DNA of 64,000 nt from Polaromonas naphthalenivorans CJ2. GTDB lineage: Bacteria > Pseudomonadota > Gammaproteobacteria > Burkholderiales > Burkholderiaceae_C. Location: NCBI RefSeq assembly GCF_000015505.1, contig NC_008758.1:1-64000 (forward strand). Direction: 5' to 3'. Positions 53,356 through 63,877 of this stretch are shown here, in pieces (within the stretch, counting starts at the first letter, position 1; every line of letters starts with the position of its first letter). Under the pieces are notes generated by a model. That model had not been told where the DNA came from, did no database searches, and was given only the letters and a program-made list of their open reading frames with translations. A program made the position numbers and the translations under genes.

Positions 53356-54212
53356 GCAAGAAGGAACACAAGGACGAGCACCACGGTGCGTCCAGCGACC
53401 ACCGCAACCTGTCTGCCGCGCCCGCAGTGGACGCGGTGGACGAGAAGTTGGCGATCTCGTCCAAGCAATACCACGCGCAGCTTCATCTTCTGCAGGTCGA
53501 GTTGGTGAAGCTGCAGCGTCACTTCATCGGATGCGGCGACAAGATTCTGGTGCTGGTCGAGGGCCGCGACGCCGCCGGCAAGGACGGCAGCATCAAGCGC
53601 ATCGTCAAACACCTGAGCCCTCGGGAGACGCGTGTGGTCGCGCTCGGCAAGCCCTCCGACCGGGAACTGCGCAGCTGGTACTTCCAGCGCTACATCGCCC
53701 AACTCCCGGTGGCCGAGGAGTTCGTCCTCTTCAACCGCAGTTGGTACAACCGCGCTGGTGTCGAGCACGTCATGGGCTTTTGCTCCAAGGAAGAGCATGA
53801 AGAGTTCATGCTTTCGGTGCCGAAGTTCGAGGAGATGCTGGTCAACTCGGGCATCAAGGTGCTTAAGTATTACCTCGACATCGACAAGGACGAACAGGTG
53901 AAACGCCTGGCTGAACGCCACAGCGACCCGCTCAAGCAATGGAAATCCAGCCCCATTGATGCCGTAGCGGTCCAGCACTGGAAGGCGTATTCGGCAGCAC
54001 GCGACGCGATGCTGCTGCGCACCCATACCGCCATCGCGCCGTGGCACATCGTGCGGACGAACAACAAGCGATTGGCGCGCTTGAACCTGATCCGCGACAT
54101 CTTGTCCCGGCTCCACTACGCTGGCAAGAAGAACAAGCTCGTCCAGCCCGATGCAGACGTTGCGTTTGAGTTCACGCCCGACTGTATCGGGTCACAGCGC
54201 CTGGCTCGCTGA
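53352..54212 (+). CDS. ppk2: PPK2-family polyphosphate kinase
   Basis: This 286-residue protein uses polyphosphate to phosphorylate nucleotides (or the reverse). A P-loop-type EGRDAAGKDG lies at about residues 70-79. The conserved lid and DRS-type loop reads FNRSWYNRAGVEHVMGF, and DIDKDEQVKRL and the C-terminal WHIVRTNNKRLARLN region follow. It is a single-domain enzyme, coupled to the HMA gene upstream by ATGA. Confidence 0.92.
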   Translation: MSKKEHKDEHHGASSDHRNLSAAPAVDAVDEKLAISSKQYHAQLHLLQVELVKLQRHFIGCGDKILVLVEGRDAAGKDGSIKRIVKHLSPRETRVVALGKPSDRELRSWYFQRYIAQLPVAEEFVLFNRSWYNRAGVEHVMGFCSKEEHEEFMLSVPKFEEMLVNSGIKVLKYYLDIDKDEQVKRLAERHSDPLKQWKSSPIDAVAVQHWKAYSAARDAMLLRTHTAIAPWHIVRTNNKRLARLNLIRDILSRLHYAGKKNKLVQPDADVAFEFTPDCIGSQRLAR

Positions 54213-54235
54213 ACCCCATTCACCAAGGAACCACC

Positions 54236-54673
54236 ATGAAAACCAGCTCCATTGAAGTGCACGACATGCTGTCGGTATTGAGCGTCGACGAAGTCGAAAA
54301 GCGAATCGGCGAGGTGCCCGGTGTCCAGAGCGTGACCGTGAACTTTGCGGCCGGCAGCGCTACCGTGCGCTATGACGAGACACAGCTCGAAGCGACCGAT
54401 ATCAAGTCGGCCGTGCGCCAACGCGGCCATGACGCGGCCACGCCCGCTGGTACCGCACTGAAAGAGGGGCACGCTGGACATGCACCACCTGCCGCGCCGT
54501 CCGAATCCCCCAAGTCGGCAGCACCGACGAGTGCCCCGGGCGCACCAGCGGCCACGGGTCCTGCCGATGCGGCACCGCCGGACCCGGCAGCGCCATCGAC
54601 CACGCCAGATGCGCCGGATGCTGCGCCTGCGGGCGATGCCCAAGCAGACAAAACTGCAGCCGAGAAAGGTTAG
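54236..54673 (+). CDS. HMA-like domain protein lacking CxxC
   Basis: The first 70 residues align closely with the N-terminus of the ATPase at 55228 ([31 protein letters not shown]). They form a beta-alpha-beta HMA-like fold in which the metal-binding cysteines are replaced. The rest (75-145) is Pro/Ala-rich and disordered. It seems to be a duplicated, detached N-terminal domain of that ATPase. A CCAAGGAACCACC leader precedes it, almost the same as before the ATPase. Confidence 0.7.
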   Translation: MKTSSIEVHDMLSVLSVDEVEKRIGEVPGVQSVTVNFAAGSATVRYDETQLEATDIKSAVRQRGHDAATPAGTALKEGHAGHAPPAAPSESPKSAAPTSAPGAPAATGPADAAPPDPAAPSTTPDAPDAAPAGDAQADKTAAEKG

Positions 54674-54760
54674 CGCCGTTTTCAGCTCTCCAAACCGAAC
54701 GCATGTGGCATTTGACCCAGCCACTTTAATGGGCCAGCAATTGCTCTTCTGGAGATCACC

Positions 54761-55153
54761 ATGACGACAGCGACCGCTTCACAACGCAACGTGCTAGCTT
54801 TGCCACCTGCGTTGATAACCGCCCAGGCAGCGATGCAATCGGCCGAAGTGCAGGAGATGCTGCGCCAGCTGTCCGCGTACGGGCTGGGCATCTGTATGCC
54901 GCATATGCACGACGAAGCCACCGGCGAATTCCAGCCGCTTCCCGATGAGATCATGCAAGTAGAGGCTGGCCTGGCGGTGAGCTTCCAACCCACAGCAGAA
55001 ATCGCCAGGCAGGCAGGCCGATTTCTACCCGTAGCCTGGGTTTGGCGTGATGGCGTGTCGATGCCGTCGGCCGTCTGCGAGATGGTGCAGAACGAAGACG
55101 GTCCAGACGATGAGATGCCCACTGTCAAACATAAGATGCCAACACGGAACTAA
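54761..55153 (+). CDS. unknown protein in the metal island
   Basis: This 130-residue protein contains [29 protein letters not shown], a stretch with Cys and His that could bind metal. It lies between the HMA-like gene and the ATPase. I do not recognise the family. Confidence 0.55.
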   Translation: MTTATASQRNVLALPPALITAQAAMQSAEVQEMLRQLSAYGLGICMPHMHDEATGEFQPLPDEIMQVEAGLAVSFQPTAEIARQAGRFLPVAWVWRDGVSMPSAVCEMVQNEDGPDDEMPTVKHKMPTRN

Positions 55154-55227
55154 TCCTGTTTAGGCGCTCAGCCAGTTTCATGGCACCGGCAAAGACCCCT
55201 GCACATGAATCCGACCAAGGAAACACC

Positions 55228-57897
55228 ATGAAGACCAGCGTCATCGAAGTTCACGCCATGCTGTCGGTGTTGAGCGTGGACGAAGTGGAGAAGCGCATCG
55301 GCGAGGTGCCGGGCGTCGAAAGCGTGACGGTGAATTTCGCCGCCAAGAACGCCACCGTGCGCTACGACGAGACCCGGCTCGAAGTTGCCGACATCAAGTC
55401 CGCTCTTCGCCGGCGCGCGCACGAACCCACCACGCCCGCTGGGCCTGCGTCTAATACCGGGCCAGCTGGCCATGACGTTGACCCTGCCCCCCTTGCTGCC
55501 GCGCTGCCAGCGGTACCGGTGGCCCCGGCAGCTGCTCAAGCCGCATCGGCCACACCAGCCGTACAAGCCACACCAGGCGAGACGGCGACGCCCAGCGCTG
55601 ACGCCATGCCTGCGGGCATGGCGATGCCTGATATGGCTCCGCCCGCTGCCGACGCTGTCAGTCCACCCAAGCCAAGCACTTCTCACGATTCGGCCGCGCC
55701 GGTGCCGGCTACATCCTTGTTTCAGAAACTGAAGTCGTGGTTTTCGCCGGCAACTGCTGAAGACAAGGCGGCTTCGCCGGCCCCAGTCGCGGCCGACCAC
55801 AAGGGTCACGCCGCCCACGGCGGTACATCGTCGCCGATGTCGTCAGACATGGCCCAGGAAATGGGTCATGGCAGCAACATGGACCTCCCAGCCATGGTCC
55901 GCGACATGCGCAACCGCTTCTGGATTTGCCTGGTGTTTGCGGTACCGATTTTCATCTACTCGCCAATGGGCAATATGTTCCCGGCACCGACACCGCCCTT
56001 TGGCCTGCCGCTCAACCAGTGGCTGTTCGGGCTGGCCAGTGCCGCAGTTATCTACCCGAGTTGGCCGTTCTTCGTCTCCGCCTGGCGTGGGCTTAGGAAG
56101 GGCACGCTCGGCATGGCCGCTTTGATTGTTTTAAGCGTAGGCACCGGCTACCTGTTCAGCGTCGGCGCCACCTTCTTTTTCGAGAGCGACCAGTTCTTCG
56201 AAGCAGTCTCCGTGCTGCTGGTATTTATCCTGCTCGGCCACTGGCTGGAGATGCGCGCCCGTGCCGGTGCGTCGTCGGCGATCAAGGCGCTGATGAATCT
56301 GGCACCTGCCAAAGCCTTCGTGCTGCGCAAGGGCGTTGAAGTTGAGGTGGCAACTGCCGACGTGGTGGTCGGTGACACTGTCGTCATCCGCCCCGGCAAC
56401 AAGATCCCGGTGGATGGCACGGTCGAGTCAGGCGATTCACTGGTTGATGAATCGATGCTCACCGGCGAGTCAATGCCGGTGCAAAAAGGCCCCGGCGCCA
56501 AGGTGGCCGGTGCGACCATCAATACCAGCGGCACCTTTCGCTACAAGGCCACCAAGGTCGGCTCCGACACTGCCCTGGCCCAGATCGTCAAGCTGGTGCA
56601 GGAGGCGCAGAACTCCAAGGCGCCGGCGCAACTGCTGGCCGACAGGGCCGCGCAGTGGCTGGTGGTCGCCGCCATCGCCGTCGGGCTCGTGACCTTCGCG
56701 GTGTGGTTCTGGTGGATCGGCCAGCCGCTGCTGTTTGCCGTGACGCTGACCATCACAGTCTTCGTCATTGCCTGCCCCGATGCGCTGGGCCTGGCGACAC
56801 CGATGGCGGTGATGGTGGGCACGGGACTGGGCGCGGCCAACGGCATCCTGTTCAAGAACGCTTCCGCGCTGGAAGACGCCACCAAGCTTAACGTCATCGT
56901 CTTCGACAAGACCGGCACGCTCACCGTGGGCAAGCCCGAGGTGGTGGACATGGTGATGGCCGAAGGCATCACCGAGGACGTGCTGCTGGTCGCGGCTGCG
57001 GCCGTCGAGCAAGGATCGGCTCACCCCTTGGCGCAAGCGGTCTTGCGACGCGCTGCAAAGCTGCAGGTCGTCACCCCGACCGGGTTCAAGAGCATAGACG
57101 GCCAGGGCGCGCAGGCGCAAACCGCCGCCGGCATGGTCTTCCTCGGCAACCGCCTGCTGATGGACACCCAGAAGCTTGCGCTTGGGGCCCTGCAAGCTGA
57201 CGCCGCGCGGCTGCAAGGCGAAGGCCGCACGGTGGTGCACGTGGCGCAGAACGGCAAGGTGATCGGGCTCATCGCCATCGCCGATGCCATTCGGCCCACC
57301 GCCAAGGCCGCGGTGGCCAAGCTACGCGAGCGCGGCATCGAGGTCGTGATGCTCACCGGCGACAACGCCGGCACCGCCAAGCGCATCGCCGCCGACCTGG
57401 GCATCACCAGCGTGCTGTCCGATGTATTGCCCGGTCAGAAGGCCGCCAAGATCAAGGAACTGCAGGCCACGGGAAAACGGGTCGGGATGGTCGGTGACGG
57501 TGTCAACGATGCGCCCGCCTTGACCCAGGCCAACGTGGGATTTGCCATCGGCGCCGGCACCGACGTGGCGATGGACAGCGCCGATGTGGTGCTGATGAAG
57601 AGTGACCCCTACGACATCGTCGGCGCCATCGAACTGTCGCGCGCGACGCTGCGCAAGATGCACCAGAACCTGTGGTGGGCGGTGGGCTACAACGTGGTCG
57701 CCTTCCCGCTGGCCGCAGGGGTGCTCTATCCCTTCACGCTGTCACCCGAGATCGCGGCACTGTCGATGTCGGGCAGCTCGGCGGTGGTGGCCATCAACGC
57801 GCTGCTGCTCAAGCGCACCAAGCTGGCCGGGATCAAGAGCGCCAAGCCCAAAGCCGCCGCTCCTGTGGCGTCGGATGCCGCTGGGGCGACTGCATGA
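55228..57897 (+). CDS. P1B-type heavy-metal ATPase with CPD motif
   Basis: The 889-residue product has an HMA-like domain without CxxC (1-70), a Pro/Ala-rich linker (70-180) and a His/Met-rich stretch ([18 protein letters not shown]). A complete P1B core follows: GESMP in the actuator domain, [15 protein letters not shown] (the P1B His-Pro), [10 protein letters not shown]. The transmembrane motif that selects the ion reads [14 protein letters not shown] (Cu/Zn) or CPH (CopB) is usual. The substrate is therefore uncertain. The start at 55228 matches the duplicate at 54236 and has an AAGGA site. It ends in an ATGA with the next gene. Confidence 0.9.
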   Translation: MKTSVIEVHAMLSVLSVDEVEKRIGEVPGVESVTVNFAAKNATVRYDETRLEVADIKSALRRRAHEPTTPAGPASNTGPAGHDVDPAPLAAALPAVPVAPAAAQAASATPAVQATPGETATPSADAMPAGMAMPDMAPPAADAVSPPKPSTSHDSAAPVPATSLFQKLKSWFSPATAEDKAASPAPVAADHKGHAAHGGTSSPMSSDMAQEMGHGSNMDLPAMVRDMRNRFWICLVFAVPIFIYSPMGNMFPAPTPPFGLPLNQWLFGLASAAVIYPSWPFFVSAWRGLRKGTLGMAALIVLSVGTGYLFSVGATFFFESDQFFEAVSVLLVFILLGHWLEMRARAGASSAIKALMNLAPAKAFVLRKGVEVEVATADVVVGDTVVIRPGNKIPVDGTVESGDSLVDESMLTGESMPVQKGPGAKVAGATINTSGTFRYKATKVGSDTALAQIVKLVQEAQNSKAPAQLLADRAAQWLVVAAIAVGLVTFAVWFWWIGQPLLFAVTLTITVFVIACPDALGLATPMAVMVGTGLGAANGILFKNASALEDATKLNVIVFDKTGTLTVGKPEVVDMVMAEGITEDVLLVAAAAVEQGSAHPLAQAVLRRAAKLQVVTPTGFKSIDGQGAQAQTAAGMVFLGNRLLMDTQKLALGALQADAARLQGEGRTVVHVAQNGKVIGLIAIADAIRPTAKAAVAKLRERGIEVVMLTGDNAGTAKRIAADLGITSVLSDVLPGQKAAKIKELQATGKRVGMVGDGVNDAPALTQANVGFAIGAGTDVAMDSADVVLMKSDPYDIVGAIELSRATLRKMHQNLWWAVGYNVVAFPLAAGVLYPFTLSPEIAALSMSGSSAVVAINALLLKRTKLAGIKSAKPKAAAPVASDAAGATA

Positions 57898-58283
57898 ACG
57901 AGCAAAGGCCCATTGCGGTCCGCATCTCGATTGCTGCGGATCGCGCCGCAGCCTACACCAACGGCACCGTGGCGCCTGTGCAGGACCTGCTACCCGCATT
58001 GCCGGCGTTGCAGCGCGGCGTCAAGGAATCGTCCGACCTGCTAACGCGGCTATTTCGCGTCTTCGATGGAAGCCTTGCGCTACGCTTGTGGAACGGCACC
58101 ACCTTGAGCTTGGGCAACGCGGGGCGTGTCAACCTGCGTCTGTCGTTCACGTTGGTGCGTCGGCACCCGAGCGTGGTCCGGTCGCTGGTCCTTGGGCGTG
58201 ACCCGATGCCGTTGGTACCCGGGAACTGGCGCAATATTTCCGCCTGTCGGCCCAACGCAGGCGATCGATCAGTCGCGTCATGA
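57894..58283 (+). pseudogene. cyclopropane-fatty-acyl-phospholipid synthase, N-terminal fragment
   Basis: The 129-residue frame contains LFRVFDGSLALRLWNGTTLSLG and FTLVRRHPSVVRSLVLGRDP, which match the N-terminus of CFA synthases. The methyltransferase domain (over 250 residues) is missing, and the frame ends in unrelated sequence. It could be a relic or a short domain protein. It overlaps the ATPase stop. Confidence 0.65.
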
Positions 58284-58311
58284 CACTGCTTTTGACCACA
58301 AGGAGATAGAC

Positions 58312-58512
58312 ATGGACTGGCTCGCACAGAACTGGATCTGGATACTTTTCGCAGTGGCCTTCGTGGCCATGCACATGTTTGGGCACGGCGGCCATGGCGG
58401 CCACGGCTCGGATCAGGGTGGTCGCCGCGATGCGAGCACCGTCCCAGCGGGGCGGCCGGAAGGATCCAGCCCAATGACGCCCGCCAATACGCGCGGCCCG
58501 CACCAGCACTAG
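58312..58512 (+). CDS. small membrane protein, DUF2933-like
   Basis: This 66-residue protein has one membrane helix (NWIWILFAVAFVAMHMFG) and a His/Gly-rich tail (GHGGHGGHG), as in DUF2933-type proteins near metal pumps. AAGGAGATAGAC precedes the ATG. It could help metal traffic at the membrane, which is inference. Confidence 0.7.
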   Translation: MDWLAQNWIWILFAVAFVAMHMFGHGGHGGHGSDQGGRRDASTVPAGRPEGSSPMTPANTRGPHQH

Positions 58513-58521
58513 GAGCATCTC

Positions 58522-58788
58522 ATGCTGAACATCAAAGTTGTTTCATGGGCGCTCGCCACAACGACGGCGATCTCGTTTGTTGTCTGCGTGACCTACGGTC
58601 TCGCGACGCCGGAGACCCTGCACATGCACGCCTTCCTCGAGCAGGTGCTGCCGGGCTTCAAGTGGCTCACGCTGCAGGGTTTCTTGATCGGGCTGGTCGA
58701 AAGCTTTCTCTATGGTGCCTACGCCGGTCTGGTGTACGTGCCGGTCTACAATTTCTTTGCGCGCCGGTTCAATCCCGTCACTTCCTGA
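58522..58788 (+). CDS. small membrane protein, DUF5676-like
   Basis: This 88-residue protein has two membrane helices (TTTAISFVVCVTYGLA and LQGFLIGLVESFLYGAYAGLVYVPVY). The size and patterns match DUF5676-type proteins found next to heavy-metal ATPases. The gap to the previous gene is nine bases. Confidence 0.75.
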   Translation: MLNIKVVSWALATTTAISFVVCVTYGLATPETLHMHAFLEQVLPGFKWLTLQGFLIGLVESFLYGAYAGLVYVPVYNFFARRFNPVTS

Positions 58789-58884
58789 GGAACACATCAT
58801 GGCCACACGACCCCTGAATCACCTGCGGCAAGCCTTGGCAACCCGAGTGCCTGACCTTGATGCGCCACGCCAAGCGCTGATGGC

Positions 58885-59256
58885 ATGAGCGCAGACCGGA
58901 CGCGATCCTCCTCGCAGCTCGAGGCCGCACTTTCCAGGTGGGACAACGAAGGAGGCGCGCGAGCGCGGCGGCTGCTGTCTGACAGCGCTGCGCCGAAGAA
59001 CGTTCCTCAATCGATGAGCACTGAACTCGAGCGTCTGCGCGTTCGTGTGATTGCACTGGAGAACCTGGTGATCTCGCTGCTTTCCCAAGCCCCTGAGCGA
59101 CAGCGTGCGCTGGGTCGCGAGATGGCCACGTTTATCTCACCTAGATCAGGGTTCACTCAGCACACCAGAACGCTGGATGCGGCTGCTGAGATGGTCCATC
59201 TTGTCGAACGAGCCCAGCACTTCCAGGGGTGGGTCGAGGGTGGGCTTCTGTCATGA
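58885..59256 (+). CDS. unknown helical protein
   Basis: This 123-residue protein has a central coiled-coil-like segment (MSTELERLRVRVIALENLVISLL). I do not recognise the family. The stop overlaps the ATG of the ATP-grasp gene, which suggests they are co-translated. Confidence 0.55.
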   Translation: MSADRTRSSSQLEAALSRWDNEGGARARRLLSDSAAPKNVPQSMSTELERLRVRVIALENLVISLLSQAPERQRALGREMATFISPRSGFTQHTRTLDAAAEMVHLVERAQHFQGWVEGGLLS

Positions 59257-60926
59257 ATACTCTACCGAACCCCTCGACAATCGCATCCGCAGGCCTGCCG
59301 CCCGGCCCGATTTCGATGGAAGTGCTGAACAGCGAATGCTTCTGCATCAGCCTGGACACCGCGGCGCTGCGCCAGGCGCTGGAGTCCGAGATCGGCCAGC
59401 CCGGCCTGTTCGATTTGATCCAGCAGCGCTGCCCCTACCTGTTCGCGACGCGCCCGGTCTTTTTGTCGCACGAACACATGCGGCGCATGGCTCAAGTAGT
59501 GCAGGCCGTCGAGTCGGTGGTCGCGCTGCCGGCCTATCGCGAGGAGGTTCTGGCCGCCGCACCCACCATTGCGCGGCACGATCCCGGTGGCGCCAAGGGC
59601 GTGTTCTTCGGCTACGACTTCCATGCCACCGAAGGTGCCTTCGGGCTCATCGAGATCAACACCAATGCGGGCGGTGCGATGCTCAACGCCGTGCTGGCGC
59701 GGGCACAACGCGCTTGTTGCGCGGCGCTGCAGGGTCTGGAGCCGTCACCGGACGCAGCCAGTTCGTTCGAGGAAAGCATCATGTCGATGTTTCGTCGAGA
59801 GTGGTCGCTTAGTGGACACGAGCGACCGTTGCGCAGCATCGCCATCGTCGACGAGAACCCCGCGCAACAGTACCTTTACCCGGAATTTTTGCTGTTCCAG
59901 CGATTGTTTCAGCGGCACGGGGTACAAGCGGTGATCGCCGGCCCGTCCGAGTTCACGTTGCGGGGGGGTGTGCTCTGGCACGGCGATCTGGCGATAGACA
60001 TTGTCTACAACCGTCTGACCGATTTTTCGCTGGCCGAACCCGCCAGCGCGACGCTGCGAGAGGCTTACCTGACGAACGCCATGGTGCTCACGCCGCACCC
60101 GCGAGCGCATGCCCTGTACGCGGACAAGCGCAATCTGACCTTGCTCAGCGATGCAACGCGGCTGCAGGCGTTGGGCGTGCCGCAGGCCACACAAGATGTT
60201 CTGCTGGCCGGCATTCCCCATACTCAAATTGTAGACCCGCAACAAGCCGAGCGGCTCTGGCGTGACCGGCGACGGCTGTTCTTCAAGCCCTTCGCCGGGT
60301 TCGGCGGCCGTGCCGCCTACCGGGGCGACAAACTCACCCAGCGCGTCTGGCAGGAAATCCTCGCCGGCGGCTATGTGGCACAGGCGCTGGTGGCGCCCGG
60401 CGGACGTGCTCTCTCGAACCAGGAACCGGTGCAAATGCACAAGTTCGACCTGCGCACCTACACCTACGATGGCAGCGTGCAGTGGGTGGCGGCGCGTTTG
60501 TACCAGGGCCAGACCACAAACTTTCGCACCCCCGGCGGCGGCTTTGCGCCGGTGTACGAAGGGCCGGCAGACAGACATATGATGGGTTGCACGCCGGTGC
60601 AGCATGAAAGCCGCTTGTTTCTGCTCGACGACGACGCTGTTCAGGCGCTGGACCATGAGCGCTACGTGGCGCTCGCTCGTGGCGAGGCACCTGCAGGCGA
60701 GTTCGCCGACCGTCGCTTCATCCTGGTCGACTGGTACCTGCGCCTGGCCTGCAGCCAACCTGAGGCCGTCGTCAACGAAACTTGCAGCTGGCTGGTATTC
60801 GACGCCAATGGATGGCTGGACCCGCTCGCGGCCCATACGATCAACGTGCCGGCCAGCCCGACCGAAGCCCAGTGGGCGCAGATCCGCGCCCTGGTATTCG
60901 GCGACGCCGTTCCTCATCTCTCCTGA
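59253..60926 (+). CDS. ATP-grasp family protein
   Basis: This 557-residue protein has ATP-grasp-type motifs: GLIEINTNAGGAMLN (about 140), a glycine-rich loop KPFAGFGGRAAYRGDKL (about 346) and a QMHKFDLRTYTYDG strand (about 400). The order differs from the classical fold. It lies 15 bases before an asparagine-synthase-type amidotransferase, an arrangement that recalls the synthetase and amidotransferase pair for N-acetylglutaminylglutamine amide, though no acetyltransferase domain is visible. The substrate is unknown. Confidence 0.7.
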   Translation: MNTLPNPSTIASAGLPPGPISMEVLNSECFCISLDTAALRQALESEIGQPGLFDLIQQRCPYLFATRPVFLSHEHMRRMAQVVQAVESVVALPAYREEVLAAAPTIARHDPGGAKGVFFGYDFHATEGAFGLIEINTNAGGAMLNAVLARAQRACCAALQGLEPSPDAASSFEESIMSMFRREWSLSGHERPLRSIAIVDENPAQQYLYPEFLLFQRLFQRHGVQAVIAGPSEFTLRGGVLWHGDLAIDIVYNRLTDFSLAEPASATLREAYLTNAMVLTPHPRAHALYADKRNLTLLSDATRLQALGVPQATQDVLLAGIPHTQIVDPQQAERLWRDRRRLFFKPFAGFGGRAAYRGDKLTQRVWQEILAGGYVAQALVAPGGRALSNQEPVQMHKFDLRTYTYDGSVQWVAARLYQGQTTNFRTPGGGFAPVYEGPADRHMMGCTPVQHESRLFLLDDDAVQALDHERYVALARGEAPAGEFADRRFILVDWYLRLACSQPEAVVNETCSWLVFDANGWLDPLAAHTINVPASPTEAQWAQIRALVFGDAVPHLS

Positions 60927-60941
60927 AGAATCGAGGTCCCC

Positions 60942-62774
60942 ATGTGCGGCATCTGCGGTGAATTGCGCTTTGACGGTTCGACGGTCGACATGTCGGCGAT
61001 CGAACGCATGTCTGACAGGATCGCCCGACGCGGCCCGGACCACGCCGGAATCTTCAGCGACGGCGCGCTGGCCTTGGGCCACCGCCGCCTGGCGATCATC
61101 GACCTCAGCGCTGACGGCGACCAGCCCATGATCGACGAGGAATTGAAGCTGGTGCTGGTCTTCAACGGCACGATCTACAACTACAAGGAACTGCGCGCCG
61201 AGCTCATCGCGATGGGCTACCGGTTCTTTTCCGAGAGCGACAGCGAAGTCATCCTGAAGGCCTATCACGCCTGGGGTGCGCAATGCGTGCAGCGCTTCTT
61301 CGGCATGTTTGCCTTTGCAGTATGGGACCAGCGCGATGCGCGCCTGTTCATGGCGCGCGACCGCTTCGGCATCAAACCGCTGTACTACACGATGGACGGA
61401 TCGCGGTTGCGCTTCGCCTCCAGCTTGCAGGCCCTGCTGGCAGCGGGCGGTGTGGACACGGGCATCGACCCGGTGGCGCTACACCACCATTTCACCCTGC
61501 ATGCAGTGGTGCCCGCACCGCGCACCATCCTCAAGGGTGTCAGGAAGCTCGGCCCCGCTACCACGATGACGATCAATGGCTCCGGCCACATTGAAGAGGC
61601 CATCTACTGGAAGCTCGATGCTACGCGCCCGGCGCAAGCCCTGTCCGAGGCGCAATGGCTGGCTGCCACCCGTGAGGTGCTGGTGCGGGCGGTGGAACGC
61701 CACCGCCTCGCCGCCGATGTACCCGTGGGTGTACTGCTCTCCGGTGGACTGGACTCCAGCCTGCTCGTCGGCCTGCTGGCTGACCACGTGGACGACCTGC
61801 AGACCTTCTCGATGGGTTTCGAGACGCTGGGCGAAGGGGGCGAAAAGGCTGATGAATTCGAGTTCTCCGACCAGGTGGCAGAACAATTCGGAACGCGCCA
61901 CCACAAGTACCTCATTCCCTATGACGAAGTGCTGCGCCGCCTGCCCGAAGCGGTATTGCAGATGTCCGAACCCATGGTGAGCCAGGACGTGATCGCCTTT
62001 TACCTGCTGGGCGAGCGTGTTTCTAAGCAGGTGAAGGTGGTGCTTTCAGGCCAGGGTGCCGACGAAGTCTTCGGTGGCTACTTCTGGTACCCCCGAATGG
62101 ATGCCGCCAAGGGCTCGGCTTTGGCGCGCTTCAGCGCCCACTACTTTGATCGGGACCACGACGAGTACCTTGAGATGGTCACTCCCGCTTATCACCTGCC
62201 CGACGTGACGGCCGCGCTGGTGGCGAAAGCCTTGGCACAGCCGCAGGCCGACACCTTCATCGATCAGGTACTGCGCTTCGACGCCACCACGCTGGTGGTG
62301 GACGACCCCGTCAAGCGCGTGGACAACATGGCGATGGCCTGGGGCCTGGAAGCGCGTGTGCCATTCCTGGACCACGAACTGGTGGAGCTGGCAGCGCGCA
62401 TGCCCCCGGAGCTCAAGCTCAGGCAGGGCGGCAAGTTCCCGCTCAAGGCGATCTCCCGAGGTTTGATTTCGGACGCCGTGATCGACCGGCCGAAAGGCTA
62501 TTTCCCGGTGCCGGTGCTGAAACACGTGAGCGGCGAGTTCCTGGCCTTCATGCGTGGCATCCTCAATTCAGACGCCTGTATCCGGCGCGGCCTGTACCAA
62601 CGAGCCTATGTTGAGAAGCTGCTCGCGGCACCCGAAGCCTGGTTCACCCGCATCCAGGGCAGCAAGCTATGGCATCTGGCGCTGCTCGAGCTGTGGCTGC
62701 AATTGAACGTCGACGAACCTTATGGCTCGGCATCATCAACAGGCCCATCCCAGGCCAGAACGGAGACCCCATGA
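60942..62774 (+). CDS. asparagine-synthase-family amidotransferase (AsnO-like)
   Basis: This 610-residue protein has a class II glutamine amidotransferase domain with nucleophile Cys2 (MCGICGEL) and RRGPDHAG, HRRLAIIDLS, NGTIYNY. The synthetase domain has the PP-loop LSGGLDSSLLV at about 267, SGQGADEVFGG at about 370, and KGYFPVP near the C-terminus. The sequence matches the type in NAGGN synthesis (AsnO) more than housekeeping AsnB. It overlaps the next gene by ATGA. Confidence 0.88.
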   Translation: MCGICGELRFDGSTVDMSAIERMSDRIARRGPDHAGIFSDGALALGHRRLAIIDLSADGDQPMIDEELKLVLVFNGTIYNYKELRAELIAMGYRFFSESDSEVILKAYHAWGAQCVQRFFGMFAFAVWDQRDARLFMARDRFGIKPLYYTMDGSRLRFASSLQALLAAGGVDTGIDPVALHHHFTLHAVVPAPRTILKGVRKLGPATTMTINGSGHIEEAIYWKLDATRPAQALSEAQWLAATREVLVRAVERHRLAADVPVGVLLSGGLDSSLLVGLLADHVDDLQTFSMGFETLGEGGEKADEFEFSDQVAEQFGTRHHKYLIPYDEVLRRLPEAVLQMSEPMVSQDVIAFYLLGERVSKQVKVVLSGQGADEVFGGYFWYPRMDAAKGSALARFSAHYFDRDHDEYLEMVTPAYHLPDVTAALVAKALAQPQADTFIDQVLRFDATTLVVDDPVKRVDNMAMAWGLEARVPFLDHELVELAARMPPELKLRQGGKFPLKAISRGLISDAVIDRPKGYFPVPVLKHVSGEFLAFMRGILNSDACIRRGLYQRAYVEKLLAAPEAWFTRIQGSKLWHLALLELWLQLNVDEPYGSASSTGPSQARTETP

Positions 62775-63877
62775 AATCGACCCGCCAATTGCACGATCTC
62801 GGCCAAAGCCTGTGGCTGGACAACATCACCCGCACACTGCTCGACGACGGCACGCTGGCGCGCTACATCGCTGAGGATTCGATCACCGGCCTGACCTCCA
62901 ACCCCAGCATCTTCGATGCCGCCATCGGCGGCGGCGAAGCCTACGACGCGGCCATCCACGCCAAGACGCTGGCCGGGCTGGCCGGTGAAGCGCTGTTCAC
63001 AGAGCTGGCGCTGGAAGACCTGCGACGCGCGGCCGACCTGTTCCGGCCGGTGTTCGACGCCACCGATCAGGCCGATGGCTGGGTCTCGATGGAAGTCTCG
63101 CCGCTGCTGGCCGTTGACACCGCAGGCTCCATCGCAGCAGCCCGCCAGATCCACGACCAGGCCCAGCGCGCCAACCTGTTCGTGAAGATTCCTGGCACGC
63201 CGCAAGGGATAGCAGCGATCGAGCAAGCGATCTTTCTCGGCATCCCCATCAATGTGACGCTGCTGTTTTCCTGCGCCCACTACCAGGCCGCTGCCGAAGC
63301 CTATCTGCGCGGCATCGAACGGCGCCTCGCGGCGGGACTCGATCTGCGCGTGGGCTCGGTCGCCTCGCTGTTCATCAGCCGCTGGGACGTGGCTGGCAAC
63401 GCGCAACTGCCCACCGAGTTGCAGCACAAGCTCGGCATCGCGGTGGCCCGGCAAACCTACCGGGCCTACCGCGACCTGCTGGCTTCGACGCGCTGGCAGA
63501 AACTCGCCGCCGCCGGTGCAAAGCCTCAGCGCTTGCTGTGGGCCAGCACTGGCACCAAGGACCCTGCAGCACCCGATACCTTGTACGTCAGCGCGCTGGC
63601 CGCACCCGACACCATCAATACCCTTCCTGAGAAGACCTTGCATGCATTCGCCGACCACGGCCGACTGCAGGGCGTGATGCCAGCCGACGGGGGTGACGCC
63701 GAAGCGGTATTGGCGCAGATCACCGGGGCGGGTGTGGATGTCCCGACACTGGCCGCCAAACTCCAGCAAGACGGGGCGCAGTCTTTCGTCAAGTCGTGGC
63801 AGCAACTCATGCAGCGAATCGCCGAAAAATCGGGTGCGCTCAAGCCGGCTCCCCCTGCGTCGGCCATCGGCACATGA
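62771..63877 (+). CDS. tal: transaldolase
   Basis: This 368-residue protein is a TalB-type transaldolase of the pentose phosphate pathway: DNITR, EDSITGLTSNPSIF near residue 38 and the Schiff-base Lys in LFVKIPGTPQG near residue 139, then NVTLLFSCAHY and VASLFISRWD. ATG 62771 overlaps the previous stop. It is followed by phosphoglucomutase (ATGA). Confidence 0.93.
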   Translation: MKSTRQLHDLGQSLWLDNITRTLLDDGTLARYIAEDSITGLTSNPSIFDAAIGGGEAYDAAIHAKTLAGLAGEALFTELALEDLRRAADLFRPVFDATDQADGWVSMEVSPLLAVDTAGSIAAARQIHDQAQRANLFVKIPGTPQGIAAIEQAIFLGIPINVTLLFSCAHYQAAAEAYLRGIERRLAAGLDLRVGSVASLFISRWDVAGNAQLPTELQHKLGIAVARQTYRAYRDLLASTRWQKLAAAGAKPQRLLWASTGTKDPAAPDTLYVSALAAPDTINTLPEKTLHAFADHGRLQGVMPADGGDAEAVLAQITGAGVDVPTLAAKLQQDGAQSFVKSWQQLMQRIAEKSGALKPAPPASAIGT

